This document shows, piece after piece, positions 1-5,772 of a stretch of 9,506 bases of DNA (the first letter of the stretch is position 1; the number at the start of each line of letters is the position of its first letter). A program made the position numbers and the translations under genes. Below the pieces are notes generated by a model. That model ran no database searches. It was not told where the DNA came from and saw only the letters and a list, made by a program, of their open reading frames with translations. The stretch is from an uncultured Bacteroidales bacterium (GTDB lineage Bacteria > Bacteroidota > Bacteroidia > Bacteroidales > UBA932), in assembly GCA_905235615.1 (NCBI GenBank), contig CAJOMB010000074.1, positions 1-9,506 on the forward strand. Direction: 5' to 3'.

Positions 1-40
1 TAGTAGTTAAACATTATTTTTTGAGCCTTTCCGGGGAACA

Positions 41-70
41 TAAAAATGCGCGCCCGGAAAAAAGCGCGCA
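41..70 (-). terminator. Rho-independent terminator after corA
   Basis: A perfect 7-bp inverted repeat (TGCGCGC at 47-53 and GCGCGCA at 64-70) encloses a 10-base loop. Read leftward it is followed by TTTTTA (46-41), which gives the hairpin-plus-U-tract form of an intrinsic terminator. It lies 23 bases past the corA stop. Read rightward it has no good U-tract. Bases 1-40 show no gene or signal I can support. Confidence 0.8.
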
Positions 71-93
71 AATATAAGGATAATTATTTGATT

Positions 94-1059
94 TTACAAG
101 AGTTTCTTCTTTTTGAAGACATACCAGATGCCCAGGCAGCTGAAAATCATCACGCCGGTGATAATCACCCAGTTCCAGATGTTCACGTTGGGATTGTCGG
201 CATTGATCATGGGAAGGCGTACGTTCATCCCGTAGAAACCGGCGATGAGGGTGGGCGGCATCAGGAAGACGCTCACCACCGTGAACACCTTCATGATTTT
301 GTTCTGTTCCAGGTTGATAAGACCCACCACGGTGTCTTGCAGGTATTCCAGACGCTCGAAGCAGAAGTTGGTGTGGCTCAGGAGGGAAGTGATATCCTGC
401 AGGAGCACGTTGAGGCGGTTCTCCAAACTGCGCGGCACCTTGGTGGAGCGCATGAGGTTGGAGATGAGCCGCTGCTTGTCCACCACGTTCTCGCGGACGA
501 TCATGGTGTTTTCCTGCATCTGGGAAATGTCAATCAGGAGTTCCTGGTCTATGTCTTCCTGGTCGTTGATCTGCTTGGCGTACTGGGAAATCTCCTTGGA
601 CAGGAGCTCGATCATATCGGCATCCAGATCTACACGTTGGTCCAGGATGCTGGCGAAAACGCTGAAGCCGGAGGGGTATTGCCGCGGATTCACCTGCAGG
701 CGGCGCTGCAGTTCCGTGAAAGAGCGCAGCGGCACCTCGCGCAGGGTGGCCAGGGTATCGTCCACGATGGTGAACGACACGGCCTGCATCATGTATTCTT
801 CCGGGCCCGGGGTAAGGAAGTTGGTGTTGGCGAAGATGGCGTCGTCCGTCTCGAAATAACGGGACGAAGACTCAATTTCCTCCGCCTGTGCACGGCTTTG
901 GATTTCCGTGCCCATGAAGCCTTCCACGGCACGTTTTTCTGCCCCGGTGGGTTGCACCAGATCTATCCAGACCGTATCCTCGAGCTTGATGTTCTGGAAG
1001 TCTTTCTCCGACTGGGAGAGGAAAATTTTTCCGTTTTCTTTGTAGAAGATACTCAGCAT
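94..1059 (-). CDS. corA: CorA-family magnesium/divalent cation transporter
   Basis: 321-aa inner-membrane channel of the CorA family, which moves Mg2+ (sometimes Co2+/Ni2+) into the cytoplasm as a homopentamer. A long, soluble, helix-rich N-terminal region (about 1-255) matches the cytoplasmic funnel. Two hydrophobic segments sit at the C-terminus (about 258-278 and 293-314). The signature YGMN closes the first (G277-M278-N279), followed by VRLP, the loop variant common in Bacteroidota in place of the MPEL loop of the classic enzymes. The C-terminus ends in a basic tail (KKKK), as expected on the cytoplasmic side. Length is normal for the family. The start has only a weak AG-rich stretch (AAAAGAG) upstream. 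The gene is last in a run of leftward genes, but it has its own promoter-like sequence and a terminator, so it may be expressed separately from queC. Ion selectivity cannot be read from sequence; Mg2+ is the family default. Confidence 0.93.
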   Translation of the reverse strand: MLSIFYKENGKIFLSQSEKDFQNIKLEDTVWIDLVQPTGAEKRAVEGFMGTEIQSRAQAEEIESSSRYFETDDAIFANTNFLTPGPEEYMMQAVSFTIVDDTLATLREVPLRSFTELQRRLQVNPRQYPSGFSVFASILDQRVDLDADMIELLSKEISQYAKQINDQEDIDQELLIDISQMQENTMIVRENVVDKQRLISNLMRSTKVPRSLENRLNVLLQDITSLLSHTNFCFERLEYLQDTVVGLINLEQNKIMKVFTVVSVFLMPPTLIAGFYGMNVRLPMINADNPNVNIWNWVIITGVMIFSCLGIWYVFKKKKLL

Positions 1060-1077
1060 ATCTCTTTTCTGTTTTAG

Positions 1078-1142
1078 ATCCGGGCCAGTCGCACCGGATG
1101 GATTAACGTATATGAACCAGCTGACATTACGGAAAAGTCAGC
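1078..1142 (-). other. corA leader with two inverted repeats
   Basis: The 134-base gap between queC and corA holds two perfect 6-bp inverted repeats on the corA side: GCTGAC (1120-1125) with GTCAGC (1137-1142), loop 11; and ATCCGG (1078-1083) with CCGGAT (1094-1099), loop 10. If transcription starts near 1141, as the upstream promoter suggests, the first hairpin is at the very 5' end of the mRNA and the second is about 20 bases before the ATG. It is too short for an M-box (ykoK) magnesium riboswitch, and I see no such consensus. Regulatory function is inference. Confidence 0.4.
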
Positions 1143-1145
1143 CTG

Positions 1146-1176
1146 CAAAAATACTCATATTTCCTGAAAAAGCAAG
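1146..1176 (-). promoter_or_regulatory. Bacteroides-type promoter for corA
   Basis: On the minus strand CTTG (1176-1173) is followed after exactly 19 bases by TATTTTTG (1153-1146). This fits the Bacteroidota primary sigma consensus TTTG-N19-21-TAnnTTTG with one mismatch in the -33 box. The predicted transcript start is a few bases further left, giving a leader of about 80 bases. No terminator is visible between queC and this promoter, so read-through from the upstream operon is also possible. Confidence 0.7.
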
Positions 1177-1193
1177 CAGTTTTCTGGATTTTC

Positions 1194-1835
1194 TTACGCC
1201 AGGTATTCCGTGGGATCGAAGCCTTCGAGGGCCTCCTTGCGCTCCACGCAGGTGCCGCACTTGCCGCAGTGCTTCTCGCCGCCCTTGTAGCAGGAATAGG
1301 TGAGGGAATAGTCCAGGCCCAGGGCCTTGCCGCGAAGGGCGATGTCCCGCTTGGTGATGTTGCAGTACGGAGAAATCAGCTTCACGCCGTTGTAGGTGCC
1401 GGCCTCCACGGCGGCGGCGAAGGCGTCGATAAACGCCGGCCGGCAGTCCGGATAGATGGCATGGTCTCCGCTGTGGTTGGCCAGCATCACGGCATCCAGC
1501 TCGTAACTCTCCGCCAGACCGGCCGCCACCGCCAGCATGATGCCGTTGCGGAAGGGCACCACGGTGCTTTTCATATTTTCATCGGCATAAGAGCCTTCGG
1601 GAATCTCTCCCCCGCTCTGGAGCAGGTCGCTCTTGAAATACTGGCCGATAAAACCCAGCGGAATAATGAGATGCCTGATCCCCAGCCGCCGGCAGTTCTC
1701 CCTGGCACAGGCAATTTCCCGCGCATTGTGCTTGGAGCCGTAGTCGAAGGTAACGGCCAGCGCAATGCTGTCCTTATACTCATACAGCAGGGTGGTGCTG
1801 TCCAGCCCGCCGGAATAAATCAATACGCTTTTCAT
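1194..1835 (-). CDS. queC: 7-cyano-7-deazaguanine (preQ0) synthase QueC
   Basis: 213-aa cytoplasmic enzyme that converts 7-carboxy-7-deazaguanine and ammonia to preQ0 with ATP, the step before QueF in queuosine synthesis. The N-terminal PP-loop SGGLDS (8-13) is the ATP pyrophosphatase signature. Four C-terminal cysteines (C182, C190, C193, C196, in the pattern C-x7-C-x2-C-x2-C) form the zinc site of the family. Length is slightly below typical (about 220-230). The ATG at 1835 overlaps the stop of the upstream GltD-like gene in an ATGA, so translation is probably coupled. The other deazaguanine genes in the window, queD and queE, are in a different leftward unit about 5.8 kb upstream. QueC relatives also occur in defence systems such as Qat, but the housekeeping neighbours and intact motifs argue for the biosynthetic enzyme. 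Confidence 0.95.
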   Translation of the reverse strand: MKSVLIYSGGLDSTTLLYEYKDSIALAVTFDYGSKHNAREIACARENCRRLGIRHLIIPLGFIGQYFKSDLLQSGGEIPEGSYADENMKSTVVPFRNGIMLAVAAGLAESYELDAVMLANHSGDHAIYPDCRPAFIDAFAAAVEAGTYNGVKLISPYCNITKRDIALRGKALGLDYSLTYSCYKGGEKHCGKCGTCVERKEALEGFDPTEYLA

Positions 1836-3046
1836 AGAATCTTCATCATATCGTCAACGGCCGTGCGGGCGCTGCCCACGGCCTCCACCACCGTCTTGGG
1901 GCCCAGACAGAAGTCTCCGGCCACCCAGACATTCTTGAGGCCTTCCACCTTCTGCCCTTCGGAAAGGACCGGCCAGCCCCATTCGTTCAATACCACGGGC
2001 GCATCTCCGAACAGCCTGAAATCCGGCTGCTCGCTGATGGCCGTCAGCAGCGTGTCGCACTCCACAAAGTGGTCCGTGCCCTCGATGATGCGCGTCACCA
2101 CGCGGCCCCCGTCCTCCGGCACCACGTTCTCGCAGTCGCGGAACACCACGCCGCCCTCCTTCACCTCCACCGGCGCCTGGAATACCTTGAAGCGGACGCC
2201 ATCGGCCTTGGCCTCCTCCACTTCCAGCGGATTGGCGGGCATGTTTTCAAAGGTCTTGCGGTAGTACACCCAGGTTTCGGCGCCCTGGCGGACGGCCGTG
2301 CGGCAGGCATCCATGGCCACGTTTCCGCCGCCAATCACGATTACCTTTTTCCCCAGCCTGAAGGCCGACGGATTCTTCAGGAAAGGCAGCGCCTGCACCG
2401 CCCTCTCCTCTCCGGGGATGCGGAGGGTGGCGGGCTTTTCGGCCCCGGCGGCTATGAGCACCGCATCATGGGAGGCCGACAACTCCTCTACCGTGATGTC
2501 CTTACCCAGCTCTACGCCGCCCCGGAATTCCACGCCGGCATCTCCAAGCATTTTCTCATAGGCGTCGCAGTACTTCTTGTCCAAGCGGAAGGCCGGGATG
2601 CCATAGCGAAGAACGCCGCCCATACGGGGATTGGCATCATAGACAAGCACCTCTGCACCAGCCTCATACAGCCAAACAGCAGCCGCAATGCCGGCAGGGC
2701 CGGCCCCCACGATGGCCACGCGGTCCCCGGAGAATTCCAGCGACTGGCGCTCCAGCCGGTGCGTATGCAGATACGCGCCCGAAATCTCCTGCTCAATCTC
2801 ATACCAGCGCACGGGATTCTGCTTCACATTGAGTACGCAGTGCCCGTAGCAGAACTGCTTCCAGTCGCACACCAGCGAGGTGACGGCCGACAACGGGTTG
2901 TTGCGGAAAAGCAGGCGTCCGGCCTCTTCCAGCCTTCCCTGGCGGTAAAGGAGCATGCACTCCGGCACCGGCGTATGCACAGGGCAACCTTGCAGGGCAC
3001 ATTTGGGCTTTTTGCAAAGCAGACAACGATGGGCTTCGCTATTCAT
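1832..3046 (-). CDS. GltD/PreT-like NAD(P)H-dependent FAD, Fe-S oxidoreductase
   Basis: 404-aa stand-alone member of the glutamate synthase small-subunit family, cytoplasmic, predicted to pass electrons from NAD(P)H through FAD and Fe-S clusters. In order: a first cysteine group C8-x2-C11-x4-C16-x4-C21 followed by PVH; a second group C60-x5-C66-x3-C70; an FAD Rossmann motif GAGPAG (114-119); a second nucleotide-binding motif GGGNVAMD (239-246) for NAD(P)H; and the C-terminal FAD-contacting VAGD (375-378). The cysteine spacing matches GltD-type 4Fe-4S sites, except that the fourth cysteine is one residue later than in E. coli GltD. At about 400 aa it is nearer PreT, the small subunit of bacterial dihydropyrimidine dehydrogenase, than GltD (about 470). 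Neither a GltB-like nor a PreA-like partner gene is next to it, so the electron acceptor is unknown. It overlaps recR upstream and queC downstream by 4 bases each (ATGA), implying coupled translation. Calling it GltD by homology alone would be an over-call. Confidence 0.85.
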   Translation of the reverse strand: MNSEAHRCLLCKKPKCALQGCPVHTPVPECMLLYRQGRLEEAGRLLFRNNPLSAVTSLVCDWKQFCYGHCVLNVKQNPVRWYEIEQEISGAYLHTHRLERQSLEFSGDRVAIVGAGPAGIAAAVWLYEAGAEVLVYDANPRMGGVLRYGIPAFRLDKKYCDAYEKMLGDAGVEFRGGVELGKDITVEELSASHDAVLIAAGAEKPATLRIPGEERAVQALPFLKNPSAFRLGKKVIVIGGGNVAMDACRTAVRQGAETWVYYRKTFENMPANPLEVEEAKADGVRFKVFQAPVEVKEGGVVFRDCENVVPEDGGRVVTRIIEGTDHFVECDTLLTAISEQPDFRLFGDAPVVLNEWGWPVLSEGQKVEGLKNVWVAGDFCLGPKTVVEAVGSARTAVDDMMKIL

Positions 3047-3669
3047 GGTTTAAAGATTTGTCTGTTGGTTATGGAGCGCCCCAGGGTGAGGGAATCGGCA
3101 TATTCGAGGTCGTCCCCGAAGCCCAGTCCGCGGGCCAGGGAAGTCACTTTTACCCCGAAGGTTTCGATTTGCCGATAAATGTAAAAGGCGGTGGTCTCCC
3201 CTTCCACGTCTCCGCTCAGGGCCAGGAGGATTTCCACCCCGGAAGGGTTCTCCGCGGCCTGGAGCCTTTCCGTCAGTTCGCGGATGGTCAGGTCCGAAGG
3301 CCCCACCCCGGCGATGGGCGAGATGATGCCGCCCAGCACATGGTACACGCCGTGGTACTGCCCCGTGGCCTCGATGCTCATCACATCCTTCACGCTGGCC
3401 ACCACGCAGATGAGGTTCCGGTCCCGCGAATGGTCCGAGCAGATGGAGCACAGCTCGTCGTCGGAAATCATCCGGCAGCGCTTGCAATAGCGCACGTTGT
3501 CCCGCAGGTTGTCGATGGCCGATGTAAAATGGTGCACATTCTCGGCCGGCTGCCGCAGCAGGTGAAGCGCCAGGCGCAGCGCACTCCTCCGGCCCACGCC
3601 GGGAAGCGAGCTGATGGCCTCCACCGCATCGGTAAGGAGGGCCGACGGATAAGTCTCTTTATAAGGCAT
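3043..3669 (-). CDS. recR: Recombination mediator protein RecR
   Basis: 208-aa DNA-repair protein that works with RecO (and RecF) to load RecA onto SSB-coated single-stranded DNA at gaps. A helix-hairpin-helix region with the conserved SLPGVGRRSALRLALHLL (21-38) is followed by a four-cysteine zinc finger (C62, C65, C74, C77) and a Toprim domain starting near VASVKDVMSIE (90-100), with the typical ISP..GVGP..L stretch (116-127). The frame stays open upstream to 3948, but the ATG at 3669 is chosen because the protein then starts just before the conserved N-terminus at the usual family length, and the extra residues lie inside the kinase gene. This start overlaps the kinase stop by 11 bases. The stop overlaps the next gene as ATGA. 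Confidence 0.95.
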   Translation of the reverse strand: MPYKETYPSALLTDAVEAISSLPGVGRRSALRLALHLLRQPAENVHHFTSAIDNLRDNVRYCKRCRMISDDELCSICSDHSRDRNLICVVASVKDVMSIEATGQYHGVYHVLGGIISPIAGVGPSDLTIRELTERLQAAENPSGVEILLALSGDVEGETTAFYIYRQIETFGVKVTSLARGLGFGDDLEYADSLTLGRSITNRQIFKP

Positions 3670-4474
3670 GGTACTCGATGAGGCCTTCGATAGGGCTGGC
3701 CATGAAACGGGAGAAGCGGACGCCGTATTCTTCTCCAAGGCGCAGCAGAATGTCCTTGCAGGCATTTCCAAAACCGCCCACAACACCAACCGGAAGTTCT
3801 TTGTCATAGCGGGAGAGTGTCCTTTCAAACAGGTCGCGGAAGTTGCCGTCCACCAGGTTCCGCACATATTCGGAATCCCGGTAATGGGAAAGAATGAACG
3901 GGGCGAAACCGCCCAGGAAACGCGCCGGAGCGGGACCGCCGTACACATTTTTCACAACCGAAACATAGTCCAGCTGGTATTTGTCCTGGAACTCCTTGAG
4001 GATATCCTGCGGCATGTAGGCCTTCAGGTAGTCCGTGATGAACAGTTTTCCCAGCACGGAGCCGGAACCTTCATCACCGATGATGAAACCGCCGCAGTCC
4101 ACCTTCCAGCCCATGTTCCGGCCATCGTAGGAACAGGTATTGGCACCGGTGCCCAGGATGGCGGCCACCCCCTTCTCCCGGCCGCAGACGGCCCGGGCGG
4201 CTCCCAGCATGTCGGAAGCATACTCGATGGCGGCGCCGGGAAACCAGGGGGCCAGATTTACAGGCGGTTCTCCCACCAGGCCGGCCGCATAGAAATGGAC
4301 TTCCTGAATGTCCGGGCCCACTTGCTCCGCCGCCGAATCCAGAATGCCTTTCAAGGTATCGGCCGAAGTATGGGCCAGGTTAAAACCGGCCGTACGGACG
4401 TTCCGGGTCTGTTTCCCTTCCACTACGCACCAGTCGGTCTTGGTGGCGCCGCAATCTACAATCAGTTGTTTCAT
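3659..4474 (-). CDS. BadF/BadG-family ASKHA kinase, N-acetylglucosamine kinase-like
   Basis: 271-aa cytoplasmic kinase with the actin/hsp70/sugar-kinase fold. The phosphate-1 motif is DCGATKTDW (7-15). D88 in SDMLGA fits the catalytic base. LGTGAN (107-112) is phosphate-2, GDEGSG (133-138) is the family loop, VGGFGN (232-237) is the adenosine motif, and SPIEGL (260-265) matches the conserved C-terminus. Length and motif order match the small Bacteroidota BadF/BadG/BcrA/BcrD-type proteins annotated as N-acetylglucosamine or N-acetylmuramic acid kinases. A role in amino-sugar or peptidoglycan recycling is therefore the default inference, but the substrate is not shown. It starts 13 bases after the pnuC stop and overlaps recR by 11 bases. 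A GAGAAAG stretch upstream may serve as a weak ribosome binding site. The dispersed-type repeat at 4486-4514 lies directly before it. Confidence 0.82.
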   Translation of the reverse strand: MKQLIVDCGATKTDWCVVEGKQTRNVRTAGFNLAHTSADTLKGILDSAAEQVGPDIQEVHFYAAGLVGEPPVNLAPWFPGAAIEYASDMLGAARAVCGREKGVAAILGTGANTCSYDGRNMGWKVDCGGFIIGDEGSGSVLGKLFITDYLKAYMPQDILKEFQDKYQLDYVSVVKNVYGGPAPARFLGGFAPFILSHYRDSEYVRNLVDGNFRDLFERTLSRYDKELPVGVVGGFGNACKDILLRLGEEYGVRFSRFMASPIEGLIEYHAL

Positions 4475-4485
4475 ATTGCTTTCTC

Positions 4486-4514
4486 TGTCATTCTGAGCAA
4501 AGCGAAGAATCTCT
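4486..4514. repeat. Short imperfect-palindrome repeat at the pnuC/kinase junction
   Basis: The core is ATTCTGAGC, a 3-base spacer, then GCGAAGAAT (4490-4510). The outer five bases and the inner GC of the two arms are complementary, with two mismatched positions between. From memory this is a widespread intergenic repeat motif (TCATTCTGAGCGAAGCGAAG and variants) seen in several bacterial phyla including Bacteroidota. Only one copy is in this window, so its repetitive nature rests on recognition. It contains the pnuC stop codon and encodes the last residues of PnuC (RDSSLCSE). Confidence 0.55.
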
Positions 4515-5108
4515 CTTCACTCCATCATTCAAAGATAGGTATTTCCCCTTTCTTTTCCAATGGAAATACCCATAGATTGCGCTGGCAATATACGCCGTGT
4601 ATAAAGCGGCCATCCAATACTGGTCCGTGGTGAGGCAGATGGTGGTGGTGAAAATATCGGCCACAATCCAAAGCATCCACTGCTGCAGATAGCTCTGGGC
4701 CAGCCACCAGGTGGCAATGACGCTAAGGGTAACGGCTATGGCATCCAGCTGGGGGGCAGGATCCCCTGCGGCCTTCAGCACCTGCATCAGCACCAGGGAG
4801 CCCAGTACGAAGAGCACGGTACTCCAGACGGCCACAGTCCTGGAAATGCGGGCCAGATGAATCTCCCCCTCCCCCACGGCCTCACTGGCCTTTCTCCACT
4901 GGATAAAGCCGATGACGGACATCACCACATAATAGATGTTCAGGCCCATGGAAGCCCACACATGGGTGACGGCAAACTCAAAAGCACACGCCGTGCTTGT
5001 GAAAATTCCCACCACCCACATGCTGTTCTTCTGCAGTATCTCCAGGACCAGGTACGCAACCCCGGTCACCAAGGCGAAAACCTCTATGGCCTGAATAATC
5101 GTTTCCAT
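4488..5108 (-). CDS. pnuC: PnuC-family vitamin (nicotinamide riboside) transporter
   Basis: 206-aa inner-membrane protein of the PnuC family, which takes up nicotinamide riboside or, in some Bacteroidota members (PnuT), thiamine, by facilitated diffusion followed by trapping. There are several hydrophobic helices (about 8-26, 30-47, 53-70, 93-112, 120-137, 141-160, 165-183). Typical features are NIYYVV...GFIQWRK (57-73), QQWMLWIVAD (142-151) and the closing YGYFHWKRKGK (179-189), which repeats the W-R/K pattern of the first half. The last eight residues come from a repeat sequence. It starts 55 bases after fklB, and that gap is filled by another repeat. The neighbour downstream is a sugar-kinase-like gene, not nadR or a thiamine pyrophosphokinase, so context does not settle the substrate. 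I see no thiamine pyrophosphate riboswitch before it. Confidence 0.88.
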   Translation of the reverse strand: METIIQAIEVFALVTGVAYLVLEILQKNSMWVVGIFTSTACAFEFAVTHVWASMGLNIYYVVMSVIGFIQWRKASEAVGEGEIHLARISRTVAVWSTVLFVLGSLVLMQVLKAAGDPAPQLDAIAVTLSVIATWWLAQSYLQQWMLWIVADIFTTTICLTTDQYWMAALYTAYIASAIYGYFHWKRKGKYLSLNDGVKRDSSLCSE

Positions 5109-5111
5109 ACT

Positions 5112-5163
5112 GTCATACCTGTCATGCCCGGCCTTCCCGTCATGCCCGGCTCCGACCGGGCAT
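5112..5163. repeat. GTCATGCCCGGC repeats with perfect hairpin between fklB and pnuC
   Basis: The 55-base gap holds two direct copies of GTCATGCCCGGC (5121-5132 and 5139-5150) and a shorter GTCAT at 5112. The second copy forms a perfect 8-bp hairpin, ATGCCCGG (5142-5149) with CCGGGCAT (5156-5163) and a 6-base loop, ending right at the fklB stop codon. No U-run follows in either direction, so it is not a standard terminator. It resembles the repetitive extragenic palindromes of other genomes. It may stabilise or attenuate the operon mRNA at this point. Confidence 0.65.
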
Positions 5164-5766
5164 CTATCTTACTTCTATCAGTTCCACCACAAACTTAAGG
5201 GCGCTGCACGGAGGGATGCCCTGGGTGCCGCTTTCGCCATAGGCCAGGTGGTACGGCAGATAAAGCTCGTACTTGGCCCCTTCGCTCATGAGCTGCAGGC
5301 CTTCCGTCCAGCCCTTGATCACCTGATTGAGGCCGAATTCGATGGGCTCTCCCCGCTTGTAGGAGCTGTCGAATACCCTTCCGTCCGGGAAGGTGCCCTC
5401 GTAGTGGCAGTACACCTTGTCCGTAGCCTTGGGCTTGCGGCCGCTGCCTTCCTTGATTACCTTGTACATGAGACCGCTGCCCGTGGCTTTCACCTCGGGG
5501 TCTTTGGCCATCCGGGCCAGGAACTTCTCTCCTTCGGCCTTGGCGGCGGCGCCGGCGGCGGCCGCCCGTTCAGAGGTTTCTTCCTCCAGTTCCTTGTAGA
5601 AGGCTTCTAAGGCGGCGCCGGCCTCATCCATGGAGATTTCCAGCTTGCCGCCGGTGAGCATATCCTTCAGACCTTTGAGGAAGTCGTCAACGTTTGCCAC
5701 GTGGATTCCCTGCTGATAGAAGCTGGATGCCACGCTCATTCCAAATGCGTAAGATTTTTTATCCAT
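5164..5766 (-). CDS. fklB: FKBP-type peptidyl-prolyl cis-trans isomerase, FklB-like
   Basis: 200-aa protein-folding enzyme that isomerises peptide bonds before proline. The N-terminal half (1-90) is the helical dimerisation domain of the Mip/FkpA/FklB group (SYAFGMSVA at 5-13), with an Ala/Glu-rich helix at about 60-85. The C-terminal half (about 97-200) is the FKBP catalytic domain: VFDSS (131-135), VIKGWTEGL (149-157), LAYGESG (174-180), IPP (184-186) and FVVELIEV (192-199). No signal peptide or lipobox is present, so it is predicted to be cytoplasmic, like E. coli FklB and unlike periplasmic FkpA. The start has no Shine-Dalgarno but an AT-rich upstream, as is common in this phylum. Only 6 bases separate it from the preceding flavoprotein gene. 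Confidence 0.93.
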   Translation of the reverse strand: MDKKSYAFGMSVASSFYQQGIHVANVDDFLKGLKDMLTGGKLEISMDEAGAALEAFYKELEEETSERAAAAGAAAKAEGEKFLARMAKDPEVKATGSGLMYKVIKEGSGRKPKATDKVYCHYEGTFPDGRVFDSSYKRGEPIEFGLNQVIKGWTEGLQLMSEGAKYELYLPYHLAYGESGTQGIPPCSALKFVVELIEVR

Positions 5767-5772
5767 AATGTG

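Noticed and set aside
46..1077. Long plus-strand frame (343 aa) opposite corA, and similar long frames opposite the other genes
   Set aside because: They mirror well-identified minus-strand genes; the His/Gly-rich composition is typical of antisense frames in GC-rich DNA.
1060..1193. preQ1 or M-box riboswitch upstream of corA
   Set aside because: The gap is too short for an M-box, and no preQ1-like pattern is seen; only simple inverted repeats are present.
1194..1835. QueC as part of a Qat or other deazaguanine DNA-modification/defence system
   Set aside because: No QatA, QatB, QatD or dpd-type gene is nearby. The active-site and zinc motifs are intact and the neighbours are housekeeping.
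3670..3948. Upstream extension of recR to 3948 (93 more residues)
   Set aside because: It lies entirely inside the kinase gene in another frame, and the extra residues resemble no RecR N-terminus.
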